The notes: a model not told the origin generated them from the letters alone. Shown: positions 1-4,703, counted from the stretch's first letter. The stretch: DNA of 7,394 nucleotides from Planctomycetota bacterium (GCA_031278535.1 JAITKH010000317.1:1-7394), one strand, 5' to 3'. Translations and numbers: made by a program.

Positions 1-729
1 TACCACCAGGACGGGGGGATCCCGCAGCTTGTCCATCGCCCTGGCAAGTTCCGTTTCTTTACAAATCATGGTCATGCCATCGCCGTCCAGGACATCGCGG
101 AGCGCCTGCACCTGGGGAAGAATCATCCGGCCTTTCGGCGCCTCCTTATCGATGGGAGTGACCAGCACCACGCATTCCCCGGGCGCGAACAAGTCGCGGA
201 GAATGACAGGGGAATTGATGAAATCGGCAGGGGCGGAGGCAAGTACAGCCTGCCGCAAATCCTCCAATCCGATACCGCGATCCGCCATCATGCGAACGGG
301 GACGGCTTCTTTCGGAAGGCTGGACGGGCGGGCGTCCCCAGGAGCTTCCAGGTCGATCTTGTTGGCCACGACGATAACCGGAACCTTTCGGCCCGTAAAT
401 TCGCTATAAAGATTTTGCTCGTAACGCCCCCATTCCAGACAATAGACCAGGATGGCAAGATCGGTCCTGTCGATGACGCGTCTGGCCCGTTCGCTTCGCA
501 GGGAGCCCAAATCCCCCTCGTCGTCGATGCCGGCGGTATCAACCCAGAGAACCGGACCCATGGGAATGAATTCCATCGGTTTTTCCACCGGATCGGTGGT
601 GGTACCGGGGGTGGGGGAGACAATGCTCGTCTCCTGCCCCGCCACCAGGTTGAGCAGGGTGGACTTGCCGACATTGCGGCGGCCAAAAATGCCGATATGG
701 AGACGAAATCCCTTGGGAGTGGCGCTCAT
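1..729 (-). CDS. hydF: [FeFe]-hydrogenase H-cluster maturation GTPase HydF (partial, C-terminus off the left edge)
   Basis: HydF is the GTPase and scaffold protein that receives the 2Fe subcluster built by HydE and HydG and delivers it to apo-[FeFe]-hydrogenase. The visible 243 residues begin MSATPKGFRLHIGIFGRRNV, close to the usual HydF opening. GTPase motifs: P-loop GRRNVGKS (16-23), TPGTT switch region (40-44), DTAG (64-67) and NKID (123-126). The usual G5 'SA' is not obvious; 'RMMADRGIGL' (146-155) lies in its place. After the GTPase domain comes LVTPIDKEAPKGRMILPQVQ, a HydF hallmark that starts the dimerisation region. The C-terminal iron-sulfur domain with its Cys/His ligands, which should complete a protein of about 400 residues, lies beyond the window. 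The start ATG overlaps the stop of the zinc-ribbon gene (ATGA), so the two are probably translationally coupled. No hydE, hydG or hydrogenase gene is visible. Family call is confident; only functionality of the missing half is unknown. Confidence 0.93.
   Translation of the reverse strand, partial: MSATPKGFRLHIGIFGRRNVGKSTLLNLVAGQETSIVSPTPGTTTDPVEKPMEFIPMGPVLWVDTAGIDDEGDLGSLRSERARRVIDRTDLAILVYCLEWGRYEQNLYSEFTGRKVPVIVVANKIDLEAPGDARPSSLPKEAVPVRMMADRGIGLEDLRQAVLASAPADFINSPVILRDLFAPGECVVLVTPIDKEAPKGRMILPQVQALRDVLDGDGMTMICKETELARAMDKLRDPPVLVV
726..729 (-). other. ATGA stop/start overlap (zinc-ribbon gene to hydF)
   Basis: Read on the minus strand, the ATG of hydF (729-727) and the TGA of the zinc-ribbon gene (728-726) share bases. 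This is the classic arrangement for re-initiation and translational coupling, so the two proteins are expected to be made in linked amounts. Confidence 0.9.
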
Positions 730-1481
730 GCCTGTTCCTCCCCGCCGTCCATATCCGTTTCCCCGACATACAATATCCTGCCGCAGCCCTGGCAGCGGCA
801 GTTCTTGATATCCTTGCCGATGTGAACAATGTTGGCCACATTCGAGTTCAAACGCCGAAAACAGGCCTGGCAGATGCCGTCCGGGGACATTTTCGCCAGG
901 GGATCGCCCTTGGTTCGCCTCAAGGCCATGTCGTACGCCTGGTAGGCGGCGGAATCAAGCGCCTCCACCCGTTTCACCGCCTCTTTTCTTTTGGCAAGGA
1001 GTTCCGCGTGTCTTGCCTTAATTTCCGGCAGTTCCCCCTTCGCCTGTTTTCGGACGCTTTCAAGTTTCAATTCCTCTTCGTTGATGCGATTGCGGTATTC
1101 CGTAACCTTTTCCCGAAGCCGATCCAATTCCTCCATGCTTTCGAGCATCTGCGATTCGTTTTCGTCTATCTGGATTTTCAGTTCCCTGACGCGATCCGTA
1201 ACAATGCGGAACTCGCGCTGGGTCTTGATGTCACTCAGTTTCTTCTCCTGATCGTTCACTTCCGCCCCGGCCGTCAGCAACTCCATGTTCAACCGATCCG
1301 CCACCTGAATGTTTTCCCGCACTTTCGCCTCGGCCTGGCGGGCCGACTCCCGCGCCGCTTCCACGGCCTTTTCCTGCGCCACCGTTGCCTGATTCAATTC
1401 CTGCACCCGGAGTTTACCCCGAATGATGCGGTTATCCACCTGGTTCAGGTCTATAATTGTCCGCACCAATTCGTTTTCCAT
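726..1481 (-). CDS. Coiled-coil / C4 zinc-ribbon protein (DUF164, CT398-like)
   Basis: 251 residues. Residues about 20-175 are a long heptad-rich charged helical hairpin (predicted coiled coil). A C-terminal zinc ribbon follows, with CQAC (204-207) and CRCQGCGRILY (228-238). The likely ligands are C204, C207, C230 and C233, and C228 is an extra cysteine. This is the architecture of the widespread CT398/DUF164 zinc-ribbon family, whose function is poorly defined; roles in nucleic-acid or protein binding or secretion have been suggested in other bacteria. Start choice: an ATG at 1487 lies only 2 nt from the GGAGG at 1490-1494, whereas the in-frame ATG at 1481 is 8 nt away, so I prefer 1481 (1487 would add MR). 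The stop overlaps the hydF start by 4 bp. A promoter-like TATAAT box lies about 36 bp upstream. Family confident; the biochemical job is unknown. Confidence 0.9.
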   Translation of the reverse strand: MENELVRTIIDLNQVDNRIIRGKLRVQELNQATVAQEKAVEAARESARQAEAKVRENIQVADRLNMELLTAGAEVNDQEKKLSDIKTQREFRIVTDRVRELKIQIDENESQMLESMEELDRLREKVTEYRNRINEEELKLESVRKQAKGELPEIKARHAELLAKRKEAVKRVEALDSAAYQAYDMALRRTKGDPLAKMSPDGICQACFRRLNSNVANIVHIGKDIKNCRCQGCGRILYVGETDMDGGEEQA

Positions 1482-1489
1482 CCTCATTT

Positions 1490-1494
1490 CCTCC
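1490..1494 (-). promoter_or_regulatory. Shine-Dalgarno GGAGG that decides the zinc-ribbon start
   Basis: GGAGG reads on the minus strand just before two candidate ATGs. Spacing is 2 nt to the first (1487) and 8 nt to the second (1481), so only the second is well placed. Confidence 0.7.
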
Positions 1495-1510
1495 GTAAAC
1501 CAACGGCCCG

Positions 1511-1528
1511 ACGGAAATTATATTCCGT
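1511..1528. promoter_or_regulatory. Operator-like inverted repeat bracketing the -10 box
   Basis: ACGGAA-N6-TTCCGT is a perfect 6-bp inverted repeat whose 6-bp spacer is exactly the TATAAT hexamer. Two-fold symmetric sites over a -10 are typical of dimeric repressor operators. No regulator gene is in the window, so its use is inference. Confidence 0.35.
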
Positions 1529-1544
1529 TCACCGCCAATGAAAA
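1517..1544 (-). promoter_or_regulatory. Putative sigma-70-type promoter for the zinc-ribbon/hydF unit
   Basis: Minus-strand TATAAT (1522-1517) is a perfect -10 match. Sixteen bp upstream is TTTTCA (1544-1539), a weak -35 matching TTGACA at four of six positions. The predicted start near 1510 leaves a leader of about 29 nt to the ATG at 1481, containing the GGAGG. The -10 is flanked exactly by ACGGAA (1511-1516) and TTCCGT (1523-1528), an inverted repeat that could be an operator. Confidence 0.55.
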
Positions 1545-1570
1545 CAGGAAACGCGCAGCCGACGACGAAT

Positions 1571-1596
1571 CGGGCGGAGGCATCCGCCTCCGCCCG
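1571..1596 (-). terminator. Strong hairpin after hisF, probable 3' end of the hisHF transcript
   Basis: A perfect 11-bp, almost all-GC stem with a 4-nt loop starts 9 nt after the hisF stop. Plus-strand arms are CGGGCGGAGGC (1571-1581) and GCCTCCGCCCG (1586-1596). On the minus strand it is followed by ATTCGTCGTC, only a poor U-tract, so it may be a U-poor intrinsic terminator or a 3' stabilising hairpin. Its position between hisF and the next promoter supports an end-of-operon role. Confidence 0.65.
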
Positions 1597-1605
1597 CCGC
1601 CTCCG

Positions 1606-2379
1606 TCAAAGCCGCATGCGCACCCCCATGCCGCAAAGAATCCTTTTTATGTCGAGACTCGACCTCCCGTCGATATGGGCCATGGATGCCACCAGCGCGG
1701 CGTCCGCGCACCCCAGGGTCAGGACGTCGCGGAGATGCCCGACTTCCCCCGCCCCACCGCTCGCCACCACCGGCACCGGAACCGCCTCCGCCACCTTGCG
1801 GGTGATATCCAGATCGTACCCGTTCCGGGCTCCGTCGGCGTCGATGGAATTGAGACAGATTTCCCCCGCCCCCAGATCGACCGCCCTTTTCGCCCATTCC
1901 ACCACATCCATGCCTGTCGGCGTCCTCCCGCCCCGCACCACCACCTCGCAACCGGAGGAAAACCGGGAATCGCCCTCTCGCCGCTTGGCGTCGAGGCCGA
2001 GCACCACGCACTGGCGGCCGAATTCCCGGGCGCCCTGACGAAGAATGCCGGGTTCCCGTACAGCCAGGGAATTCAGGGAAACTTTTTCGGCGCCGGCGAG
2101 CAGGACAGCTCGCATGTCGGCAAGCGAACCCAGGCCACCGCCGACCGTAAAGGGGATGAATATCTCCCGGGCGACGCCGTGCACCATCCCGATATCGATG
2201 GGACGGCCTTCAGCCGAAGCCGTAATATCGTAGAAGACCAACTCGTCCACGCCTTCGGAATAATACCGGCGGGCAAGTTCAACCGGATCTCCGACGTCCC
2301 GGTTGTCCATGAATCTGACGCCCTTCGTCACCTTGCCGTTACGGATGTCAAGACAGACGATCAGGCGCTTCAGCAGCAT
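1606..2379 (-). CDS. hisF: Imidazole glycerol phosphate synthase cyclase subunit HisF
   Basis: HisF is the (beta/alpha)8-barrel half of IGP synthase. It uses ammonia from HisH to convert PRFAR into imidazole glycerol phosphate and AICAR, linking histidine and purine synthesis in the cytoplasm. The 257-residue length is normal. Visible: CLDIRNGKVTKG (9-20) with catalytic D11 and the conserved K19; DITAS (51-55); phosphate-binding TVGGG (78-82); KVSLNS (99-104); GLDAKR (128-133) with catalytic D130; LNSIDADG (176-183); ASGGAG (206-211); ADAALVASM (225-233). Where many HisF proteins have LTS, this one has LNS (N177), which I recall in some HisF subgroups. The start at 2379 was chosen because MLLKRLIVCLDI is the canonical N-terminus; a longer in-frame extension to 2682 only re-reads hisH. 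The gene overlaps the hisH 3' end by 10 bp, so coupling is likely. Confidence 0.97.
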   Translation of the reverse strand: MLLKRLIVCLDIRNGKVTKGVRFMDNRDVGDPVELARRYYSEGVDELVFYDITASAEGRPIDIGMVHGVAREIFIPFTVGGGLGSLADMRAVLLAGAEKVSLNSLAVREPGILRQGAREFGRQCVVLGLDAKRREGDSRFSSGCEVVVRGGRTPTGMDVVEWAKRAVDLGAGEICLNSIDADGARNGYDLDITRKVAEAVPVPVVASGGAGEVGHLRDVLTLGCADAALVASMAHIDGRSSLDIKRILCGMGVRMRL

Positions 2380-3044
2380 GGCGAACCGTCCCATTTGAGA
2401 AACCGTTCGAGAATGCCGAGGCCGGCGGCGGCGCTTTTCTCGGGATGGAACTGGGTGGCGAAGAGCGATCCCGTTCCCGCCGCCGAGGCGAAGACGGCTC
2501 CGGCATACTCCGTAACGCCATAAACGATTCCCGCCGGCCGCCCGTTCCCTGACGGGAAATGCGAAACCGCCGGATCCTCCCAGCCGGGTTCCGGATAATA
2601 GGAATGAACGAAGTAAAAATCGCCGCCGGGGAGATCGGACGGCAGAAGTGGATGGCGTCGGGGAGTGGCGACATGGTTCCAACCCATGTGCGGCACTTTG
2701 AGGAACGGGTTGGGCGGCTGAAAGCGGCGCACCCTTCCCGGCAGGACGCCCAAGGCGGCGACGCCGCCGTCCTCCTCGGAGAAATCGAAAAGCAGTTGCA
2801 TCCCGATGCAGATGGCGAGGATGGGAATGCCCTTCGCTAGCGATTCGGCAAGAAGCCGGTCGAAGCCGCGGGCGCGGAGATTGTCCATGCAGTGGCAGGC
2901 GGAGCCGACGCCGGGGAAAACGATTCGTTCGGCTCCGGCCGCCGCCGCCCCGTCCCTGGCAAATTCGGGCTGTCCGCCCACATGACGCAAAGCCAGGCGT
3001 ACGCTTTCAATATTGCCGGCGTCATAATCGAGGATGGCGAGCAT
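2370..3044 (-). CDS. hisH: Imidazole glycerol phosphate synthase glutaminase subunit HisH
   Basis: HisH is a class I glutamine amidotransferase that hydrolyses glutamine and channels ammonia into the HisF barrel. It has 224 residues, slightly longer than the usual 200-215. It opens MLAILDYDAGNIESV, the typical HisH start. Visible: FPGVGS (43-48, oxyanion-strand region); AICIGMQLLF (77-86) with nucleophile C79; PHMGWN (118-123); and ATQFHPEKS (196-204) giving the catalytic H200 and E202. The triad is complete. The nucleophile elbow is CIGMQ where CLGMQ is more usual, a conservative change. The Shine-Dalgarno is weak (AAGG about 14 nt before the ATG). The gene is first in a two-gene hisHF unit with its own promoter candidate; hisA, hisB and other his genes are not in the window, so the histidine pathway appears split in this genome. 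Confidence 0.96.
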   Translation of the reverse strand: MLAILDYDAGNIESVRLALRHVGGQPEFARDGAAAAGAERIVFPGVGSACHCMDNLRARGFDRLLAESLAKGIPILAICIGMQLLFDFSEEDGGVAALGVLPGRVRRFQPPNPFLKVPHMGWNHVATPRRHPLLPSDLPGGDFYFVHSYYPEPGWEDPAVSHFPSGNGRPAGIVYGVTEYAGAVFASAAGTGSLFATQFHPEKSAAAGLGILERFLKWDGSPCC

Positions 3045-3068
3045 GAAGATGCGGCACCTTTCCTTCCC

Positions 3069-3103
3069 GAAACCCGGCCGGAGAAGCTGGACGATCCGGT
3101 TTC
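3069..3103 (-). other. Hairpin in the presumed hisH leader
   Basis: Plus-strand GAAACC (3069-3074) pairs with GGTTTC (3098-3103). After one bulged C, GG (3076-3077) pairs with CC (3096-3097), giving an 8-bp stem with an 18-nt loop. It lies between the candidate promoter and the hisH start. There is no histidine-rich leader peptide and no U-run after it, so classical his attenuation is not supported. Confidence 0.35.
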
Positions 3104-3121
3104 AGATAAACGAAGGACACT

Positions 3122-3149
3122 ATTGTGCCGCTTCCGGTCTTCTTGTCAA
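3122..3149 (-). promoter_or_regulatory. Putative sigma-70-type promoter for hisHF
   Basis: Minus strand TTGACA (3149-3144) is a perfect -35. Sixteen bp downstream is CACAAT (3127-3122), a four-of-six -10 match. The predicted start near 3115 gives a leader of about 70 nt to hisH. It is divergent from the promoter of the small plus-strand gene at 3220-3248. Confidence 0.5.
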
Positions 3150-3192
3150 TATCCTGGAAACGAAGCCCGGGGTCGGCTAATTCCCTTCGGCC

Positions 3193-3212
3193 GGAGAGGG
3201 GGGGGAGAGAGA
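3193..3212. repeat. 20-nt purine tract with a G8 run and mirror symmetry
   Basis: Positions 3193-3212 are all purines on the plus strand and contain eight consecutive Gs (3198-3205). GAGA-G8-AGAG (3194-3209) is a perfect mirror repeat. It lies between the two divergent promoters, 14 bp upstream of the -35 of the small gene. Homopolymeric G runs can slip during replication, and purine mirror repeats can form triplex DNA, but an effect here is only a possibility. Confidence 0.5.
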
Positions 3213-3219
3213 TCTCCTC

Positions 3220-3248
3220 TGGACATGATCCCCGGCGTATCCTATACT
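3220..3248 (+). promoter_or_regulatory. Sigma-70-type promoter for the small plus-strand gene
   Basis: TGGACA (3220-3225; five of six against TTGACA), a 17-bp spacer, then TATACT (3243-3248; five of six against TATAAT). Optimal spacing and good matches make this the most convincing promoter in the window. Predicted start near 3255, leader about 40 nt. Confidence 0.65.
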
Positions 3249-3283
3249 TGCCGTTTCGCGGCGACAGGGGATGGAGCGGCAAC

Positions 3284-3288
3284 GGAGA
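3284..3288 (+). promoter_or_regulatory. Shine-Dalgarno GGAGA of the small plus-strand gene
   Basis: GGAGA sits 6 nt before the ATG at 3295. The alternative in-frame ATG at 3271 lacks such a well-spaced site, so 3295 is the preferred start. Confidence 0.65.
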
Positions 3289-3294
3289 CCGGAA

Positions 3295-3549
3295 ATGAAT
3301 TTTGGCGGCTTTTCGTGGAAGCGTCTTCTTGGCATCACCAGGTTGAAACAAAGGATATCCCGAAGCATCGGCATTCCCCTGACCAAGGGCGGCCGGCAGC
3401 GGAAATTGGGTTCCTTCCTCTATCCGGGCGCGAAACGCAAGGGAGGCGGGACGAAATCGTCCGGCTGTCTCCTCCTGCTTCTTGCCTTGCCGGCGGCAAT
3501 CGCCATCATCCGGCTGTTCGCCGCCACAACGGCGGACTGGCTTGATTGA
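3295..3549 (+). CDS. Small basic protein with one C-terminal membrane segment, unknown function
   Basis: An 84-residue protein and the only plus-strand gene I accept. It begins MNFGGFSWKRLLGITRLKQR, continues with SIGIPLTKGGRQRKLG (24-39) and a Lys/Arg/Gly linker, and has a hydrophobic stretch at about 58-76 (C58 to A76, with R73 inside). About 14 Lys/Arg face only two acidic residues, both at the extreme C-terminus. By the positive-inside rule the basic N-terminal part should be cytoplasmic with a short outer tail. The 'GIPLTKxGRQRK(L/I)G' wording recalls small uncharacterised proteins I have seen in anaerobes and phages, but I cannot name a family. Reality is supported by a near-consensus promoter and a well-placed Shine-Dalgarno, all on the strand opposite to its neighbours. 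It diverges from hisH and converges on the dehydrogenase gene. Function unknown. Confidence 0.68.
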   Translation: MNFGGFSWKRLLGITRLKQRISRSIGIPLTKGGRQRKLGSFLYPGAKRKGGGTKSSGCLLLLLALPAAIAIIRLFAATTADWLD

Positions 3550-3576
3550 CAATCCGGGGATCACGTCATCCCATTT

Positions 3577-3635
3577 GCGGGAAGGGGGCGTCTTCCGCGA
3601 GGCGTTTGACAGGCATTTCCGGCCAAACGCCGGAA
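3577..3635. terminator. Hairpin cluster between convergent genes, candidate bidirectional terminator
   Basis: Three stem possibilities lie between the two gene ends. The first is GCGG(G)AAG/CTTCCGC (3577-3584/3592-3598), with one bulge and a 7-nt loop. The second is GGCGTTTG/CAAACGCC (3601-3608/3624-3631). The third is TTCCGGC/GCCGGAA (3617-3623/3629-3635), with a 5-nt loop. The second and third share bases and exclude each other. None is followed by a U-run on either strand, so canonical intrinsic termination is not shown; the convergent position is the main argument. Confidence 0.4.
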
Positions 3636-3667
3636 CCTCCGTCTCCGCAAGCCGTCTTCCCGTCGCC

Positions 3668-4435
3668 TCACGCTCCGTTCCGCCCCTTTCCGGCCGAAAC
3701 CCGGGAAGGGCCGGGGCTTTGGCAAACCGGCATGATTTCGATGCGGGTCACGTCGACATGCGCGGGCGCGTTCGCCGCATAGGCTACCGCGTCTGCAATG
3801 TCCCCGGCGGACAGCGGCACGATATCCCGATACACGGCTTCGGCCCTGGCCGCATCCCCTTTGAAGCGAACCAGCGAAAACTCCGTCTCGACCATGCCTG
3901 GCTCGATATTCGTAACTCGTACGCCGGTACCGTGAAGATCCGCCCTGAGGCTGGCCGAAAACATGGCGACAAATGCCTTCGAGGAACTGTACACGTTGCC
4001 CCCGGGATAAGGATAGCTCCCGGCAATGGATCCGATATTGACGATATGGCCGCTTCCCCGCTCCGCCATCCCCGGCAGGACGGCGCGGACGCAATTGTAG
4101 AGTCCTTTGACGTTCACGTCCACCATGGCGTCCCAATCCTCAATGGACGCTTCCCAGGCCGCCTCCCGGCCGAGAGCGAAGCCGGCGCTGTTCACCAGGA
4201 GATCCACCGGCTGAAAATCGCCGGGAAGGGAGGCAAAAGCCCGGTTCACCGCTTCGCGGTCCCGCACGTCCAGACCAAACGGCAAAAAGGCGCTGCCAAG
4301 CCGGACGGCCAGATCCCGCAGGCGTTCTCCCCGCCGGCCCGCGCCGACAACCTTCCACCCGTCCTCCGCCAACCGCATTGCCGTCGCCCTGCCGATTCCG
4401 GAAGTGGCGCCGGTGACGAAAGCGTTTTTCCCCAT
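3668..4435 (-). CDS. YdfG-like NADP-dependent short-chain dehydrogenase/reductase
   Basis: 255 residues, a classical SDR Rossmann protein. Visible: cofactor motif TGATSGIG (8-15); GAGRR (31-35), whose R34/R35 suggest NADP(H) over NAD(H); LDV (55-57); VNSAG (81-85, usually NNAG); N108 in DVNVKG; catalytic S136 in IGSIAGS; and YSSSK with Y149 and K153. The downstream stretch IEPGMVETEFSLVRFKGD (177-194), then PAHVDV and MPVCQS, matches the YdfG/3-hydroxy-acid (serine) dehydrogenase branch, which oxidises L-serine, L-allo-threonine or 3-hydroxypropionate-type substrates. The exact substrate here is inference. Start 4435 was chosen because AGGGGA precedes it by 6 nt and MGKNAFVTG is the expected N-terminus; an in-frame extension to 4465 has no such support. 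The gene stands alone behind a repeat-rich intergenic region. Confidence 0.92.
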   Translation of the reverse strand: MGKNAFVTGATSGIGRATAMRLAEDGWKVVGAGRRGERLRDLAVRLGSAFLPFGLDVRDREAVNRAFASLPGDFQPVDLLVNSAGFALGREAAWEASIEDWDAMVDVNVKGLYNCVRAVLPGMAERGSGHIVNIGSIAGSYPYPGGNVYSSSKAFVAMFSASLRADLHGTGVRVTNIEPGMVETEFSLVRFKGDAARAEAVYRDIVPLSAGDIADAVAYAANAPAHVDVTRIEIMPVCQSPGPSRVSAGKGRNGA

Positions 4436-4440
4436 ATTTT

Positions 4441-4446
4441 TCCCCT
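4441..4446 (-). promoter_or_regulatory. Shine-Dalgarno AGGGGA of the dehydrogenase gene
   Basis: Minus-strand AGGGGA followed by AAAAT and the ATG at 4435. This spacing decides the start in favour of MGKNAFVTG over the upstream codon at 4465. Confidence 0.65.
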
Positions 4447-4454
4447 TTTGGCCT

Positions 4455-4474
4455 CGCCGCGCCATGGCGCGGCG
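4455..4474. promoter_or_regulatory. 20-bp perfect GC palindrome next to the dehydrogenase ribosome-binding site
   Basis: CGCCGCGCCA/TGGCGCGGCG is a perfect 20-bp palindrome centred on CCATGG. In RNA it would give an 8-bp all-GC stem with a CATG loop, ending 9 nt upstream of the Shine-Dalgarno. It could be a dimeric repressor operator or an RNA hairpin affecting translation; the sequence alone does not decide. Confidence 0.55.
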
Positions 4475-4523
4475 TACTTTGCGCGTAAGCGTTCACGGGT
4501 CAAAATGACCATTTTACAGGTTT

Positions 4524-4560
4524 TTTTGCGCGGTTGTCTCGCAAAACCCACGGATTTTGC
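4524..4560. repeat. Three alternating hairpin arms (TTTTGCG / CGCAAAA / TTTTGC)
   Basis: TTTTGCG (4524-4530) can pair with CGCAAAA (4540-4546), and GCAAAA (4541-4546) can instead pair with TTTTGC (4555-4560). The middle arm is shared, so the hairpins exclude each other, as in attenuator-like leaders. It lies in the presumed leader of the dehydrogenase gene. No U-run follows either hairpin on the minus strand. Confidence 0.35.
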
Positions 4561-4584
4561 ATGGAACTTCGGCTTTCATGGACG

Positions 4585-4616
4585 ATTATATACTGATCAC
4601 GGATTAGAATTGTGAA
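4585..4616 (-). promoter_or_regulatory. Possible promoter for the dehydrogenase gene
   Basis: Minus strand TATAAT (4590-4585) is a perfect -10. The best -35 candidate, TTCACA (4616-4611), matches five of six but with an over-long 20-bp spacer; at 17 bp there is only ACAATT. In an AT-rich stretch a TATAAT can arise by chance, so confidence is modest. A start near 4578 would give a structured leader of about 140 nt. Confidence 0.35.
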
Positions 4617-4703
4617 AATAGTCCCCGGGTCGAAAATTACAATTTCACGCCGCCGGCAGTATGCATTCAAAAAATCCTTGAAAACAACTTTTCTAATCCG
4701 TGA
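4597..4703. repeat. 13-bp inverted repeat spanning the tatD stop codon
   Basis: TCACGGATTAGAA (4597-4609) and TTCTAATCCGTGA (4691-4703) are exact inverse copies, 81 nt apart. The right arm covers the tatD stop (TAG on the minus strand) and its last codons. On the tatD transcript they could form a long-range stem just after the gene. The core CACGGATT also occurs at 4549-4556. Confidence 0.5.

Noticed and set aside
822..1541. Plus-strand open frame opposite the zinc-ribbon gene
   Set aside because: The Phe/His/Leu-rich translation is the mirror of a Glu/Lys-rich coiled coil; no ribosome-binding site or domain is evident.
1423..2523. Plus-strand open frame of 366 codons opposite hisF
   Set aside because: Antisense shadow in GC-rich DNA; HisF on the other strand is unmistakable and the plus-strand product shows no domain.
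2380..2682. N-terminal extension of HisF to 2682
   Set aside because: The extra 101 residues are hisH DNA in another frame, and the canonical HisF N-terminus starts at 2379.
3460..3480. Lipobox reading of SGC (56-58) in the small protein
   Set aside because: A lipobox needs a hydrophobic stretch before the cysteine; here the hydrophobic stretch comes after it and the preceding residues are basic.
3022..3564. Minus-strand 180-codon open frame upstream of hisH
   Set aside because: It overlaps the hisH start, the candidate divergent promoters and the small plus-strand gene; the product has low-complexity composition and no motif.
4524..4546. TTTTGCG/CGCAAAA hairpin as an intrinsic terminator of tatD
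   Set aside because: On the minus strand the hairpin is followed by A residues, not U, so it does not have terminator layout.
3482..4615. Long plus-strand open frame (377 codons)
   Set aside because: It lies antisense over the dehydrogenase gene, whose motifs are complete. The translation is Arg/Pro/His-rich with no recognisable domain, and it begins inside the small gene in another frame.
4549..4646. Tandem duplication with a 49-bp unit
   Set aside because: Only the first eight bases (CACGGATT) match between 4549 and 4598; the remainder of the units is unrelated.
4666..4690. Short A/T stems plus T-run just after tatD as a terminator
   Set aside because: Stems such as TTCAA/TTGAA and GAAAA/TTTTC are only 5 bp and AT-only; too weak to call, although the T6 run on the minus strand is noted.
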